Shown: in pieces, positions 15,589 through 23,891 of the stretch
How positions within the stretch are numbered: position 1 is the first letter of the stretch
Layout of the letters: the number at the start of each line of letters is the position of its first letter
Assembly: GCA_910586295.1 (NCBI GenBank)
Contig: CAJUGE010000022.1
Location: 1-26,094 of the forward strand
Direction: 5' to 3'
DNA length: 26,094 bases
DNA from: an uncultured Bacilli bacterium
Lineage (GTDB): Bacteria; Bacillota_I; Bacilli_A; RF39; UBA660
The notes under the pieces: model-generated
Databases searched by the model: none
Seen by the model: the letters and a program-made list of their open reading frames with translations, nothing else
Told to the model about the DNA's origin: nothing
Translations under genes and position numbers: made by a program

Positions 15589-15947
15589 ATTGATTCTCCA
15601 TAGATAAGTTCTTTTAGAACAATCTCTTCAGCATTATTTTTATAGTTATTCATTTTTTGTACCCATAGCATTTGATTGGTTGCTTTCAATTCTTCAGTAA
15701 TAGTACCATCTAATCTAGCAAGTTCATTAATTAGATAATTAACTTTATCTTCTGATTCTTTACTCACTGAAAAAAGATGATCATACAATTTATCTTGCAT
15801 TAATAATTGTTGATATAGAGCATTCTTATTCTTTTTCAGATAGTCTAATCTCATTAATCCATATTTATTTAGATTTTCATTTTTTCTTGGTTTTAAAGTA
15901 AGATTTGGTAATAGATAATCACCATATTTAGTATAAGTTATTTCCAT
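15585..15947 (-). CDS. TnpV-family transposon-encoded protein
   Basis: 120 residues. The opening MEITYTKYGDYLLPNLTL, the KYGLMRLDYLKKNKNALY stretch, and the ending MNNYKNNAEEIVLKELIY match TnpV, a small protein carried on Tn4451-like and other conjugative or mobilisable transposons of Bacillota. Its function is unknown; it is mostly helical. AAAGGAA lies 7 nt before the ATG. It is 53 bp inside the candidate attR, which fits a position at the element's end. Confidence 0.83.
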   Translation of the reverse strand: MEITYTKYGDYLLPNLTLKPRKNENLNKYGLMRLDYLKKNKNALYQQLLMQDKLYDHLFSVSKESEDKVNYLINELARLDGTITEELKATNQMLWVQKMNNYKNNAEEIVLKELIYGESI

Positions 15948-15999
15948 AATATATTTCCTTTCATTTATAAGAAGAATATAAGTAGTAATATTATCGCAT

Positions 16000-16010
16000 T
16001 TAGGTACCCA
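16000..16010 (+). repeat. Candidate attR core, TTAGGTACCCA
   Basis: Exact direct copy of 5680-5690, 10,320 bp apart, bracketing int through TnpV. It is followed at once by a partial second copy, AATAGGTACTC. Confidence 0.5.
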
Positions 16011-16136
16011 AATAGGTACTCAAACTATAAAATCGAGTAATATAATTTAATTTTTATTAATCTAAAACGATTTATAATTGCTTAAAATATAAGGAAATAA
16101 AAAGCAATAATTAATTTTATATGCAATAAATTTTAG

Positions 16137-16177
16137 CCCCCTGAAGATAGGCCGTAAGGCCTATCACTTTTATTTTA
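16137..16177 (+). terminator. CCCCCTGAA box plus intrinsic terminator
   Basis: CCCCCTGAA (16137-16145), then a perfect 8-bp stem GATAGGCC-GTAA-GGCCTATC (16146-16165) and a T-rich tail. The 120 bp to the left, back to attR, show no gene. The same box-plus-hairpin design recurs at 5611 and 19085. Confidence 0.65.
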
Positions 16178-16202
16178 TCCCATAAATAAAGGGATTGCGA
16201 GA

Positions 16203-16252
16203 TTTTAGGCGACATTTTCAAAATTTTAGGCGACAATTAGGCGACATTTAGT
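16203..16252. repeat. GGCGACA repeats, possible IS21-like end or remnant
   Basis: TTTTAGGCGACA at 16203 and 16224 and TTAGGCGACA at 16237. A diverged copy of the same block, again with a 21-bp period, lies at 24072-24110. Short multiple repeats of this kind resemble transposase-binding ends of IS21-type elements (inference). No IstA or IstB gene is nearby. Confidence 0.5.
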
Positions 16253-16393
16253 CTAAAATGTGATAGAATTAATGCGATTAGTATTTAGCATTTAATGTAT
16301 GTATTGAAACAAAAGAACTTGTTGAAAAACATTTAATAAGAAAAATGACAGGAAAATTAGAAGTGCCAATCCCAAAATTTGCTGTCATTTATA

Positions 16394-16419
16394 AATTAGT
16401 CAGTCGCGACTGACTAATT
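16394..16419. promoter_or_regulatory. 26-bp perfect palindrome before the KAP NTPase gene
   Basis: AATTAGTCAGTCG followed by its exact complement CGACTGACTAATT. It ends 8 bp before the Shine-Dalgarno GAGGTG of the next gene. It could be an operator, a leader hairpin or a recombination site. A related imperfect palindrome is at 24298-24321. The 140 bp to its left contain only a degenerate short frame. Confidence 0.7.
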
Positions 16420-16441
16420 GAAAAGTAGAGGTGTAATATAA

Positions 16442-17740
16442 ATGAAAAAATTTGATTTAGAAGCGACAGAAGAAAATTTGAAATTAACTTTAGAAAAAGA
16501 TGTATTAGGAAGAAATTCGAATTTAATAATGTTGGCAAAACTTATATCTAATATTGATGAAAATATTATAATATCATTAGATGGAAAATGGGGTAGTGGG
16601 AAAACGTTCTTTATTAAACAATTTCAATATTTAATTGAAAAAAGTGAAGAACCTGAAATAATAAATGGTGTTGATAATTCAGCAATATTTCAAAAATTAA
16701 AAAGAGAAAATTTAGTTGTCTATTATAATGCTTGGGAAAATGATGACCATGAGAATCCTCTTGAATCTTTAATTTATAATATATTAAATGAATATTCAGA
16801 GAAAAAAGACCAATTAATTGACTTTGAAGAATTTAAGGAAATATTAAAACCATTTTGCCGAGATGTTTTAAAAGTTGTAAGTGGTGGATTATTTGATATA
16901 AATAATTTTGATAATATGAAAAGCTTTAAAGATTTAGCAGAAAGTATTACCACATCGGAAGAAAAGAAAAAGAAGTTTAATAAATTAATTAATAGCATTT
17001 TGGTTGATAATCAAAGGTTAGTTTTAATTATTGATGAATTAGATAGATGCAAACCAACTTTTGCTGTTAATATGCTTGAAACTATTAAACATTTTTACAA
17101 TAATGATAAAATAACTATTATTGTTTCGACTAATAATTTAGAATTATCTAATACCATAAAAAACTTTTATGGCAATGATTTTAATGGTTATGGATATTTA
17201 AATAAGTTTTATGATACAGTTATAAATTTAGAGATTGAAGATATAAAAATGTATTTACAAAATCAACTCGATTTTTGTTATAAAACCTATTTGCCACATG
17301 ATATGTCTTATTTGATTTTACAACATTTAGGCTTTTCGTTAAGGGAGTGTAATAAATATATTCTGTTATATAAAATGTTAAGAAATTATATTGAAGATGA
17401 ACCTGTTTTTGACCGAAAAAAAAGTTATTTATTCTCTAATCTATTTTTACCATTGGCAATAGCACTAAAAATAAAAGATATAAGATTATATAATCAATTT
17501 ATTAGCAAGAATGGAAGTAGTATTATTAAAAATTTTTTAAGTAATATGGTAGATAATACTGATTATGAAGGTTGGATAAAGGAACTTATAGAAAATGAAG
17601 AAGAAGACTATAAAGAACAAATAATAAAGAAATATAATTCTATGTTTAATTCTAATGATTATTCATACGATAGATTTCCTTTCTTTGATGCATTATCCTT
17701 GTTAGGAACACGTTTAAAATTGAATGATACAGAGGAGTAA
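16442..17740 (+). CDS. KAP-family P-loop NTPase
   Basis: 432 residues. Walker A GKWGSGKT (48-55), the KAP signature YYNAWENDDHENP (94-106) and Walker B LVLIIDELDRCKP (193-205) are all present and intact. KAP NTPases (STAND-related) are often membrane-associated. Here there is no clear transmembrane pair in the insert between Walker A and B, so a soluble form is likely. In prokaryotes they occur in defence and mobile loci, where they are thought to act as switch-like assemblies that gate an effector. The stop lies 7 bp before the Fic start, so the two are an operon. Upstream is a perfect palindrome. A KAP-Fic pairing as sensor and effector is inference. Confidence 0.87.
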   Translation: MKKFDLEATEENLKLTLEKDVLGRNSNLIMLAKLISNIDENIIISLDGKWGSGKTFFIKQFQYLIEKSEEPEIINGVDNSAIFQKLKRENLVVYYNAWENDDHENPLESLIYNILNEYSEKKDQLIDFEEFKEILKPFCRDVLKVVSGGLFDINNFDNMKSFKDLAESITTSEEKKKKFNKLINSILVDNQRLVLIIDELDRCKPTFAVNMLETIKHFYNNDKITIIVSTNNLELSNTIKNFYGNDFNGYGYLNKFYDTVINLEIEDIKMYLQNQLDFCYKTYLPHDMSYLILQHLGFSLRECNKYILLYKMLRNYIEDEPVFDRKKSYLFSNLFLPLAIALKIKDIRLYNQFISKNGSSIIKNFLSNMVDNTDYEGWIKELIENEEEDYKEQIIKKYNSMFNSNDYSYDRFPFFDALSLLGTRLKLNDTEE

Positions 17741-17747
17741 AGATTAT

Positions 17748-18830
17748 ATGGAAAGAATGAATATAAAATGGAATTACACTAACAAAATAGTAAATGATTT
17801 ATTAAAGATTAATCAAGCAAAAGAATTAGTTGATTTACTAGAACTGCCAGTATCAATTGAAGAAGAAATCAAAAAGGAATCAATTGCTAAAAGAGTTCAT
17901 TATTCTACTAAAATTGAGGGAAACAACTTAAACTTAAATGAAGTAAAAGAAGTTATTGAAAATAATAAGGAATCTCATGAAAGAAAAGTTTTGGAGGTTA
18001 GAAATTACTATAATGCTTTAACGTATTTAAATAAGGAAGCAGAAAATAATAATACCATAACAGAAGATTTAATTCTTAAAGTACATAATTTAGTTTTTGG
18101 CAAGCATTTAACCTATAAAAATAGTTATAGGAAAGATCAAAATGTTGTAGCAGATTCCTTAACAGGTACAATTGTATATATGCCACCTGAAGCCAAAGAT
18201 GTTGCAAATTTAATTAAGCAAATGATTAAAGAATTTAATTCTAGGGATTCTAAAGATATTCCTATTCCAATAAAAGCAGGTATTTTAGCTTATGAATTTG
18301 TTACCATACACCCTTTTTGGAATGGAAATGGTCGTTGTTCAAGATTACTTGCGACATATATCTTGAAAGCATATCATTATGATTTAAAAGGATTCTATGT
18401 TATGGAAGAATTTTATGACAAGAATATAGATGAATACTATAATTCTTTGCAAATGGGATTACATCATAATTTCTATTTTGGAAGAAATGAAGCTGATATT
18501 ACAGAATAGCTAGAATATTTTATATCTATTATGGCAAACACTTTTGAAGCAGTTGGTAATCGAGTAAAAGAAATTTACAAAAATAGTCAAGAAGAAATGA
18601 ATATAATAGATACATTAGACAAAAGAGAAAGATGGGTAGTTAATTATATAATTACTAACAATAAAATAAAAGCCAAAGATATTGCCAATCATTTTAAAAT
18701 CAATTTAGATACTGCTAATAACTGGATTAAAAAATGGACTCAAAAAGATTTTTTAAAGAGATTAGATGATAAGCAAATTAGAAATGTTGACTATATTTTA
18801 ACTGATAAATATGTCAAAAATTTGAAATAA
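17748..18830 (+). pseudogene. Fic/DOC AMP-transferase with wHTH domain, interrupted by an in-frame TAG
   Basis: ATG 17748 follows AGAGGAG by 10 nt. Residues 1-253 hold an N-terminal Fic_N region, the inhibitory-helix motif STKIEGN (53-59) and the Fic motif HPFWNGNGRCSR (188-199), where the usual Asp/Glu after the aromatic is Asn. TAG at 18507-18509 follows ADITE. The same frame then continues LEYFISIMANTFEAVG into a winged-helix domain (KAKDIANHFKINLDTANNWIKKW) ending at 18830. Family members read DITEWLEYF here, so the TAG is probably a TGG-to-TAG change. Intact length would be about 360. Products may be a Fic domain alone plus a re-started 99-residue HTH protein from ATG 18531, or the gene is dead. 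Confidence 0.85.
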
Positions 18831-18831
18831 G

Positions 18832-18871
18832 CCGAAAATAAGCCGAAATTTAACCGAAAATAAGCCGAAAT
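18832..18871. repeat. Tandem 18-bp direct repeat with 22-bp period
   Basis: CCGAAAATAAGCCGAAAT occurs at 18832-18849 and 18854-18871, directly between the Fic remnant and the next ORF. It carries several stop codons. It could be an operator pair or slippage product. Confidence 0.6.
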
Positions 18872-18887
18872 GAAAGGATTTAAAATA

Positions 18888-19058
18888 ATGAAAACAATTA
18901 AAACAATTGATTTATGGACTGAACAACACGAAAATCACTACGAATGCTTTAATGGAGCATTTGTAGATGGCTTTGAGAATACTAAAACTCCATATGATGA
19001 ATATAAAATTATTAAGAATTGTAATTGCATTATTAATGTCAATCAAAATGACATTTAA
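18888..19058 (+). CDS. Small hypothetical protein
   Basis: 56 residues from ATG 18888, with AAAGGA 10 nt upstream. An ATG at 18870 is in frame but has no Shine-Dalgarno. The sequence is MKTIKTIDLWTEQHENHYEC to start, then FNGAFVDGFENTKTPYDEYK, and a cysteine pair near the end. I do not recognise it. It is soluble and acidic, and is followed within 30 bp by a terminator, so it is probably the last gene of the KAP-Fic unit. Confidence 0.5.
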   Translation: MKTIKTIDLWTEQHENHYECFNGAFVDGFENTKTPYDEYKIIKNCNCIINVNQNDI

Positions 19059-19084
19059 AATTAAATAAACCAAAATTTAATAGT

Positions 19085-19121
19085 CCCCTGAAGGAGCTGA
19101 GAGGCTCCATTTTGTTTGTTT
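19085..19121 (+). terminator. CCCCTGAA box plus intrinsic terminator
   Basis: CCCCTGAA (19085-19092), stem GGAGC-TGAGAG-GCTCC (19093-19108), then ATTTTGTTTGTTTT. It closes the KAP-Fic transcription unit. Confidence 0.7.
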
Positions 19122-19125
19122 TAGT

Positions 19126-19943
19126 AGGCTTGTCCGTAAACTATAAATTAGCAGTTTCAAACTCTTTGATAAAAGAATTTACATGTTCTACCGCTATTCT
19201 TATCTTAGATACTTCTATGTTATACTATCTCTCTATTTCATTTAATTTATGATTTTTACTTGCTCTTGTAGATATTATACTATTAGAATGTATCTTATCT
19301 ATTCCCATATATCCTTTATCTACAAATATTGTATTTTCTTTAATGTGTATATTTAAATATTTTAAAGTCATGCTCGCTTCCCTTAATAAAATCAAGCGAA
19401 TAAATAAGATGTGTGTCAGCGCCAATTTCAACTTGAGTTTTGATGGAATAAAACTTCTTTTTTCCAGAGTACCATTCTTCTTGATTCTTTTCTGGTCTAT
19501 CAATTCTAGATTCTGTTATATCATAAATTCTGCTTTCTGAATTATCATTTATATTTTCAGTTTTATTTGGCAATGAAAAATTGTTGTCACCCATTAAAAC
19601 TTTAGCAGTCCATTTAATTATAGGAGATATAGAATTTTTAGATACATCATATTCTATAGCAAGTACCTTTGAGAAAGATATTGTCTATAATATTTAAGTG
19701 TTATTTCAAGTCGTTCTCTAGGAGTAGGACCATCTTTTCTTCCACCATTTTTATGTTCCTCATTATATGAGTTATTCACAATTTTTTCCATAATTTCAAA
19801 TGTTTTTTACACCAAAAACTACTAGATAATCTTCATCTTTATATTCTTTTACTTTCACAATTCAAAATAACCTCTATTAATTCGTATTTAACAATTCGTT
19901 TTTTTACTAATTTTCTAGACTTTTTTAGTTTACGGACAGACCT
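19126..19943 (-). mobile_element. Decayed IS5 (ISL2-group-like) insertion sequence
   Basis: Terminal inverted repeats AGGCTTGTCCGTAAACTA (19126-19143) and the complement of TAGTTTACGGACAGACCT (19926-19943) match at 16 of 18 positions. Both ends abut AGT, consistent with a 3-bp target duplication. The length, 818 bp, is slightly under the usual 850-900 bp. It lies between the KAP-Fic unit and the AbiE operon. Confidence 0.78.
19225..19760 (-). pseudogene. DDE transposase remnant of the IS5/ISL2-like element
   Basis: Minus-strand fragments in several frames add up to an ISL2-type DDE transposase. GGRKDGPTPRERLEITLKYYRQY comes first (here noted as PTPRERLEITLKYYRQY), then EYDVSKNSI, then SESRIYDITESRIDRPEKN...YSGKKKFYSIKTQ, then FIKGSEHDFKIFK, and last VDKGYMGIDKIH with SKNHKLNEIER. 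Frame changes occur near 19665-19690 and near 19340-19380, so no functional enzyme can be made. Confidence 0.8.
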
Positions 19944-20030
19944 AGTTTATAATAATTTATTGTAGAGTTACTAAAATTTAAAGAAATCTATATTAGTTTA
20001 TAAAAAATCTATAATTTTTGGTAGTTGAAA

Positions 20031-20082
20031 TTAAACTAAATTGCCACATTCGATTGACTTGTGCGGTAATTTAGTTTAAAAT
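20031..20082 (+). promoter_or_regulatory. AbiE operon promoter embedded in an 18-bp inverted repeat
   Basis: Arms 20031-20048 (TTAAACTAAATTGCCACA) and 20062-20079 (TGCGGTAATTTAGTTTAA) pair over 18 positions with one G-U and one mismatch. Within and overlapping them is the promoter TTGACT (20054-20059), 17 bp, TAAAAT (20077-20082). AbiEi proteins are known to repress their own operon by binding inverted repeats in the promoter, so this is the likely operator. Confidence 0.78.
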
Positions 20083-20104
20083 TATATATTAAGAGGTGAT
20101 TAAA

Positions 20105-20647
20105 TTGATATTACTTTATAAAGAACTTATTAAGCAATATAAAAGCGATTATGAAATAAAAAAATTAATTAAAGTAGGTAAAATTTTCAAAATAGAAAAA
20201 GGAATTTATAGTGATAATAATAATGTAAACTATTTAGAAATATTAACTAAAAAATATCCTAATGCAATATTTACATTAGATAGTGCATTTTATTATCATA
20301 ATCTAACAGATGTTATTCCAGAAAAGGAATGCCTTGCATTAAGAAGAGATAGTACTAAAATCAGTGATGACCGAGTTAAAGTTATATATTATAAAGATAA
20401 ATTTTTTGAAATTGGTAAATCAATTCTTAGAGTAAATGGTGTCGAAATTAAAATATATGACAAAGAGAGAATGTTAATAGAACTAATAAGGAATAGAAAA
20501 ACATTAGGATTTGATTATTATAAAGAAATTATCGGAAACTATAGAGAAATAAAAGATTCTTTAAATACTAAAAAAATTGCTGAATATATAAGTAAATTTG
20601 CAATAGAAGATTATTTATATGATGTCATTATGAAAGAGGTGTTTTAA
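20105..20647 (+). CDS. abiEi: AbiEi-family antitoxin and autorepressor
   Basis: 180 residues from TTG 20105. AAGAGGTG ends 6 nt before it, while the in-frame GTG at 20096 lies within that Shine-Dalgarno. A winged-helix part covers residues 1-45 (DYEIKKLIKVGKIFKIEKGIYS is the wing region), followed by the AbiEi domain with FTLDSAFYYHNLTDVIP and EIKIYDKERMLIELIRN. In type IV toxin-antitoxin systems AbiEi does not bind the toxin; it counters its effect and represses transcription. It overlaps the toxin gene by 1 bp and has a matching inverted repeat in its promoter. Family call is strong. Confidence 0.88.
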   Translation: MILLYKELIKQYKSDYEIKKLIKVGKIFKIEKGIYSDNNNVNYLEILTKKYPNAIFTLDSAFYYHNLTDVIPEKECLALRRDSTKISDDRVKVIYYKDKFFEIGKSILRVNGVEIKIYDKERMLIELIRNRKTLGFDYYKEIIGNYREIKDSLNTKKIAEYISKFAIEDYLYDVIMKEVF

Positions 20648-21462
20648 TGAATTTAAACAAGGTATTTAATGATTATTTAAATAATGGTTATTCTAATGCT
20701 AATGCTATATCCAAAACTTGCCAGGATATAATACTATCACAAATAAACAGCAAAAGCTTAAATAGAAATGTAACAATTAAAGGTGGAGTAGTAATGATGG
20801 CCATTTCTAAAGATAAAAGAAGAGCCACACAAGATTTAGATATTGATTTTATAAGGTATTCTTTAGATGATATAGCAATAGCATCCTTTATAGAAAAATT
20901 AAATGATAAAGATATTAAAATAAAAATTACTTCACCAATAAAAAAGCTTCATCATCAGGACTATGACGGTAAAAGAGTTTTTATTGAAATATCTGATAAT
21001 TTCGGAAATGTTTTTCCTACAAAACTAGATATAGGTGTACATAAAGACATAGACATAGAGCAAGATGAATTGTGTTTTGATTTAGGTAACTATTCTAAAA
21101 CTGTAATGTTGCTTGCAAATTCTAAAGAACAAATATGTGTAGAAAAAATAAAATCTCTATTAAAGTTTGGCATAACGTCAACAAGATATAAAGATATTTT
21201 TGATATTTACTACTTATTCAATACTAGTAATTTTAGTACTAGTCGTTTTTTTAAATACTTAGATAAATTAGTATTTAAAGATACTTTAATAGATGAAAAC
21301 GACATAATTGATTTAAAAAGCAGTCTAGAGTCTATACTTTATAATAACAAATTCAAATCTATGATTAGTGTGGCAAGAAATAATTGGCTCGAAATATCTA
21401 TTGAAGAAGCAATAACATCAATTTTAAAATTCGTTTCATCATTGGAGTTAGTTGGAGTATAA
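20647..21462 (+). CDS. abiEii: AbiEii-family nucleotidyltransferase toxin
   Basis: 271 residues. The nucleotidyltransferase core is visible: KGGVVMM (45-51), then SKDKRRATQDLDIDF (54-68) with the GG...S..R.T.D.D pattern of DUF1814/AbiEii/MenT-like enzymes, and TKLDIGVH. Members transfer nucleotides to cellular targets (tRNA acceptor ends for MenT) and stop growth; AbiE gives phage resistance by abortive infection. ATG overlaps the abiEi stop (TAATG). Three bases after its stop begins the TOTE primase-helicase gene, an unusual third member. Catalytic residues appear intact. Confidence 0.88.
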   Translation: MNLNKVFNDYLNNGYSNANAISKTCQDIILSQINSKSLNRNVTIKGGVVMMAISKDKRRATQDLDIDFIRYSLDDIAIASFIEKLNDKDIKIKITSPIKKLHHQDYDGKRVFIEISDNFGNVFPTKLDIGVHKDIDIEQDELCFDLGNYSKTVMLLANSKEQICVEKIKSLLKFGITSTRYKDIFDIYYLFNTSNFSTSRFFKYLDKLVFKDTLIDENDIIDLKSSLESILYNNKFKSMISVARNNWLEISIEEAITSILKFVSSLELVGV

Positions 21463-21465
21463 CTT

Positions 21466-23838
21466 ATGAGTGATAATGAAATCATAAAATTAATAAATAT
21501 AAAAGAGTTAGAAATAAGAAAACTGCAATGTGAAGTGGAATCATTGAAAAATCAATTAAGTAAGCCATCTATTAATAAAAATGAGGTATCTTTTAGTCGA
21601 GAAGAAAAAGTTAAAATCTTTATGAGTTATTTTAAAGGTAGAGATGATGTTTACCCATATTTATCAATAGATAAAAATAACCCTAACATTAAATATTATA
21701 TTCCAGCATGCACAAATGAATGGAAAAAAGGCGTATGTAATAAAACAATGGGCAAAAAATGTAAGAATTGTAGGTACAGAGATAATAAACCTTTATCAAA
21801 GGAAACTATTTATAAGCATATGTATGAAAACAATCCAATTGGAATTTACCCATTGTTAGAAAATAATACTTGCTATTTTCTATCGTTAGATTTTGATAAT
21901 AAAAATACAAATAATGATATTAAGAGTGATGTATTAACATTTGCTAGTATCTGTGATAAGTATGAAATTCCAATTGCTATAGAACGAAGTAGATCTGGTC
22001 AAGGAATACATATTTGGATTTTCTTTGATATAAATATTAAAGCAATAACTGCCAGAAAGTTAGGTAGTCTATTGCTGTCTAAGACTATGGAAATAAGTAA
22101 TATTTCTATTTCATCATTTGATAGAATGTTTCCTAATCAAGACACGCTACCAAAAGGTGGATATGGAAATTTAATAGCTCTACCATTTCAAAATGAGCCA
22201 TCAAAATATGGAAACACAATATTTGTTGATAGAAATTTTATTCAGATTAATGATGATCAAATACAATATTTAAATTCTATTCATAAATTAACAGAAACAG
22301 AAGTTTTTGAAAAAATTGAAAAGCTATCTAATGAAACTATCGATATTGGTCATGAGATAGTTGATATGAAAAAAGAAGTAAACGCTAAATGCAAAAATAA
22401 TATAGAATATCCTAAAAGTATTAAGGTAATTTTAAATGATATGGTTTATATTGATAAAGCTAATCTTAACGGGGTTGTTAAAAATAGCTTTCGAAGGCTT
22501 GCGACTTTTGCTAATCCTGAATTTTACAAAAATCAAAAATTAAGAATGTCTGTATATAATATTCCGATGGTAATCGATTGTAGTAAAGAAGACGACAAAT
22601 ATTTGAAATTGCCAAGAGGAACATTTGAATACTTAGAAAGTTTGTGTAAAACGAATAATATTAAAATAATTAAAACTGATAAACGTTTTAAAGGGAATAA
22701 GATTGAAGTAGCTTTTAACGGAAATTTAAGAAATGAACAACTGAGTGCTCTTGATAACTTGCTAAAATATGATAATGGAATATTGTGCGCTCCGACAGGA
22801 TTTGGTAAAACTGTTATAGGATGTAAAATAATAGAAGAGCGAAAAGTTAATACATTGATTCTGGTAAATAAAATACAATTGCTTAATCAGTGGAAAGATA
22901 GGATTAAAGAGTTCCTAAATATAAGTGAAGTTGGAGAAATAAGTGGTAAAAAGAAGAATATCACCAATATAATTGATGTTGCTAGCATAAAATCCCTATG
23001 GAATAATGGTGAAGTGCTAGATATTGCAAAAAACTATGGTATGATTATTATTGATGAATGTCATCATACAGCATCATATACTTTTGAACAATCAATAAAT
23101 ACTGGAAATGCTAAATATGTTTATGGTATTTCTGCCACTCCTGAAAGAGAAAATGGACATACACCAATTATAAAAATGCAATGTGGTGATATTAGGTATA
23201 AAGTAGATAGTTTGAAATTCAATAAAGAATTAAATATTCCAATGAAAGTAATTGTAAAGAGAAGCCATTTAAATTTTACTAATCCTAATATTGATAATTA
23301 TGAATTAAATGAAATTAATGATTTAATAGCAAAAGATATTATACGTAGTGAAAATATTATTAAAGATATAAAGAGAGAATATGAAAACGGAAAAAATATT
23401 TTAGTCTTAACTGAACGTTTAGAACTTATGAACTACATTTATGAAAAACTAACTATTTATACAAATAATGTTTTCAAATATTATGGTGGAATAGGTAAAA
23501 AAGTGCTTAAACATTATGAAGAACTAACGAATCAAATCAATAAGCTTGGCAGTAATAAAATTATAGTTGCTACAGGATCGTATATTGGTGAAGGATTCGA
23601 TGATTCAAAGCTTGATGTATTATTTTTAACTATGCCTATTTCTGGACAAACTAGAGTAACACAATATGCAGGAAGATTACATAGAAAAGATGACAACAAA
23701 AAAGAAATATTAATTTATGATTATATTGATGATAACTTTCCTAAAACTCGTAACATGTTTATAAGAAGAAAAAAGACATATGAAAAATTAGGTTATGATA
23801 TAGTAGATGATAACGAACAACAGATAATAAAGACATAA
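21466..23838 (+). CDS. TOTE conflict-system primase-helicase
   Basis: 790 residues. A short coiled coil (5-32) leads into an archaeo-eukaryotic primase domain. This has the zinc knuckle Cys82, Cys91, Cys99, Cys102, the metal-binding LDFD (Asp142, Asp144), and His182 in RSGQGIHIWIF, plus PKGGYGNLIALPFQ. A superfamily 2 helicase follows: Walker A APTGFGKT (442-449), DECH (530-533), ISATPERENG, GEGFDDSKLD and QYAGRLHRKD. TOTE systems join such a primase and helicase (often with a nuclease) and are predicted to act in conflict with phages or plasmids. No separate nuclease gene follows. The AbiE-coupled position is unusual. Family call is strong; function is prediction. Confidence 0.9.
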   Translation: MSDNEIIKLINIKELEIRKLQCEVESLKNQLSKPSINKNEVSFSREEKVKIFMSYFKGRDDVYPYLSIDKNNPNIKYYIPACTNEWKKGVCNKTMGKKCKNCRYRDNKPLSKETIYKHMYENNPIGIYPLLENNTCYFLSLDFDNKNTNNDIKSDVLTFASICDKYEIPIAIERSRSGQGIHIWIFFDINIKAITARKLGSLLLSKTMEISNISISSFDRMFPNQDTLPKGGYGNLIALPFQNEPSKYGNTIFVDRNFIQINDDQIQYLNSIHKLTETEVFEKIEKLSNETIDIGHEIVDMKKEVNAKCKNNIEYPKSIKVILNDMVYIDKANLNGVVKNSFRRLATFANPEFYKNQKLRMSVYNIPMVIDCSKEDDKYLKLPRGTFEYLESLCKTNNIKIIKTDKRFKGNKIEVAFNGNLRNEQLSALDNLLKYDNGILCAPTGFGKTVIGCKIIEERKVNTLILVNKIQLLNQWKDRIKEFLNISEVGEISGKKKNITNIIDVASIKSLWNNGEVLDIAKNYGMIIIDECHHTASYTFEQSINTGNAKYVYGISATPERENGHTPIIKMQCGDIRYKVDSLKFNKELNIPMKVIVKRSHLNFTNPNIDNYELNEINDLIAKDIIRSENIIKDIKREYENGKNILVLTERLELMNYIYEKLTIYTNNVFKYYGGIGKKVLKHYEELTNQINKLGSNKIIVATGSYIGEGFDDSKLDVLFLTMPISGQTRVTQYAGRLHRKDDNKKEILIYDYIDDNFPKTRNMFIRRKKTYEKLGYDIVDDNEQQIIKT

Positions 23839-23860
23839 TTATTATTTCAAACATATATTA

Positions 23861-23891
23861 GGTAGTTAGAAATATATTCCGACTACCTTTT
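23861..23891 (+). terminator. Terminator of the AbiE-TOTE operon
   Basis: GGTAGT (23861-23866) and ACTACC (23882-23887) followed by TTTT, starting 22 bp after the stop codon. Confidence 0.6.

Noticed and set aside
16290..16410. Short open frame ending KLVSRD just at the palindrome
   Set aside because: It has no start codon with a Shine-Dalgarno, only a 22-codon ATG version, and no recognisable family. It may be a relic but cannot be supported as a gene.
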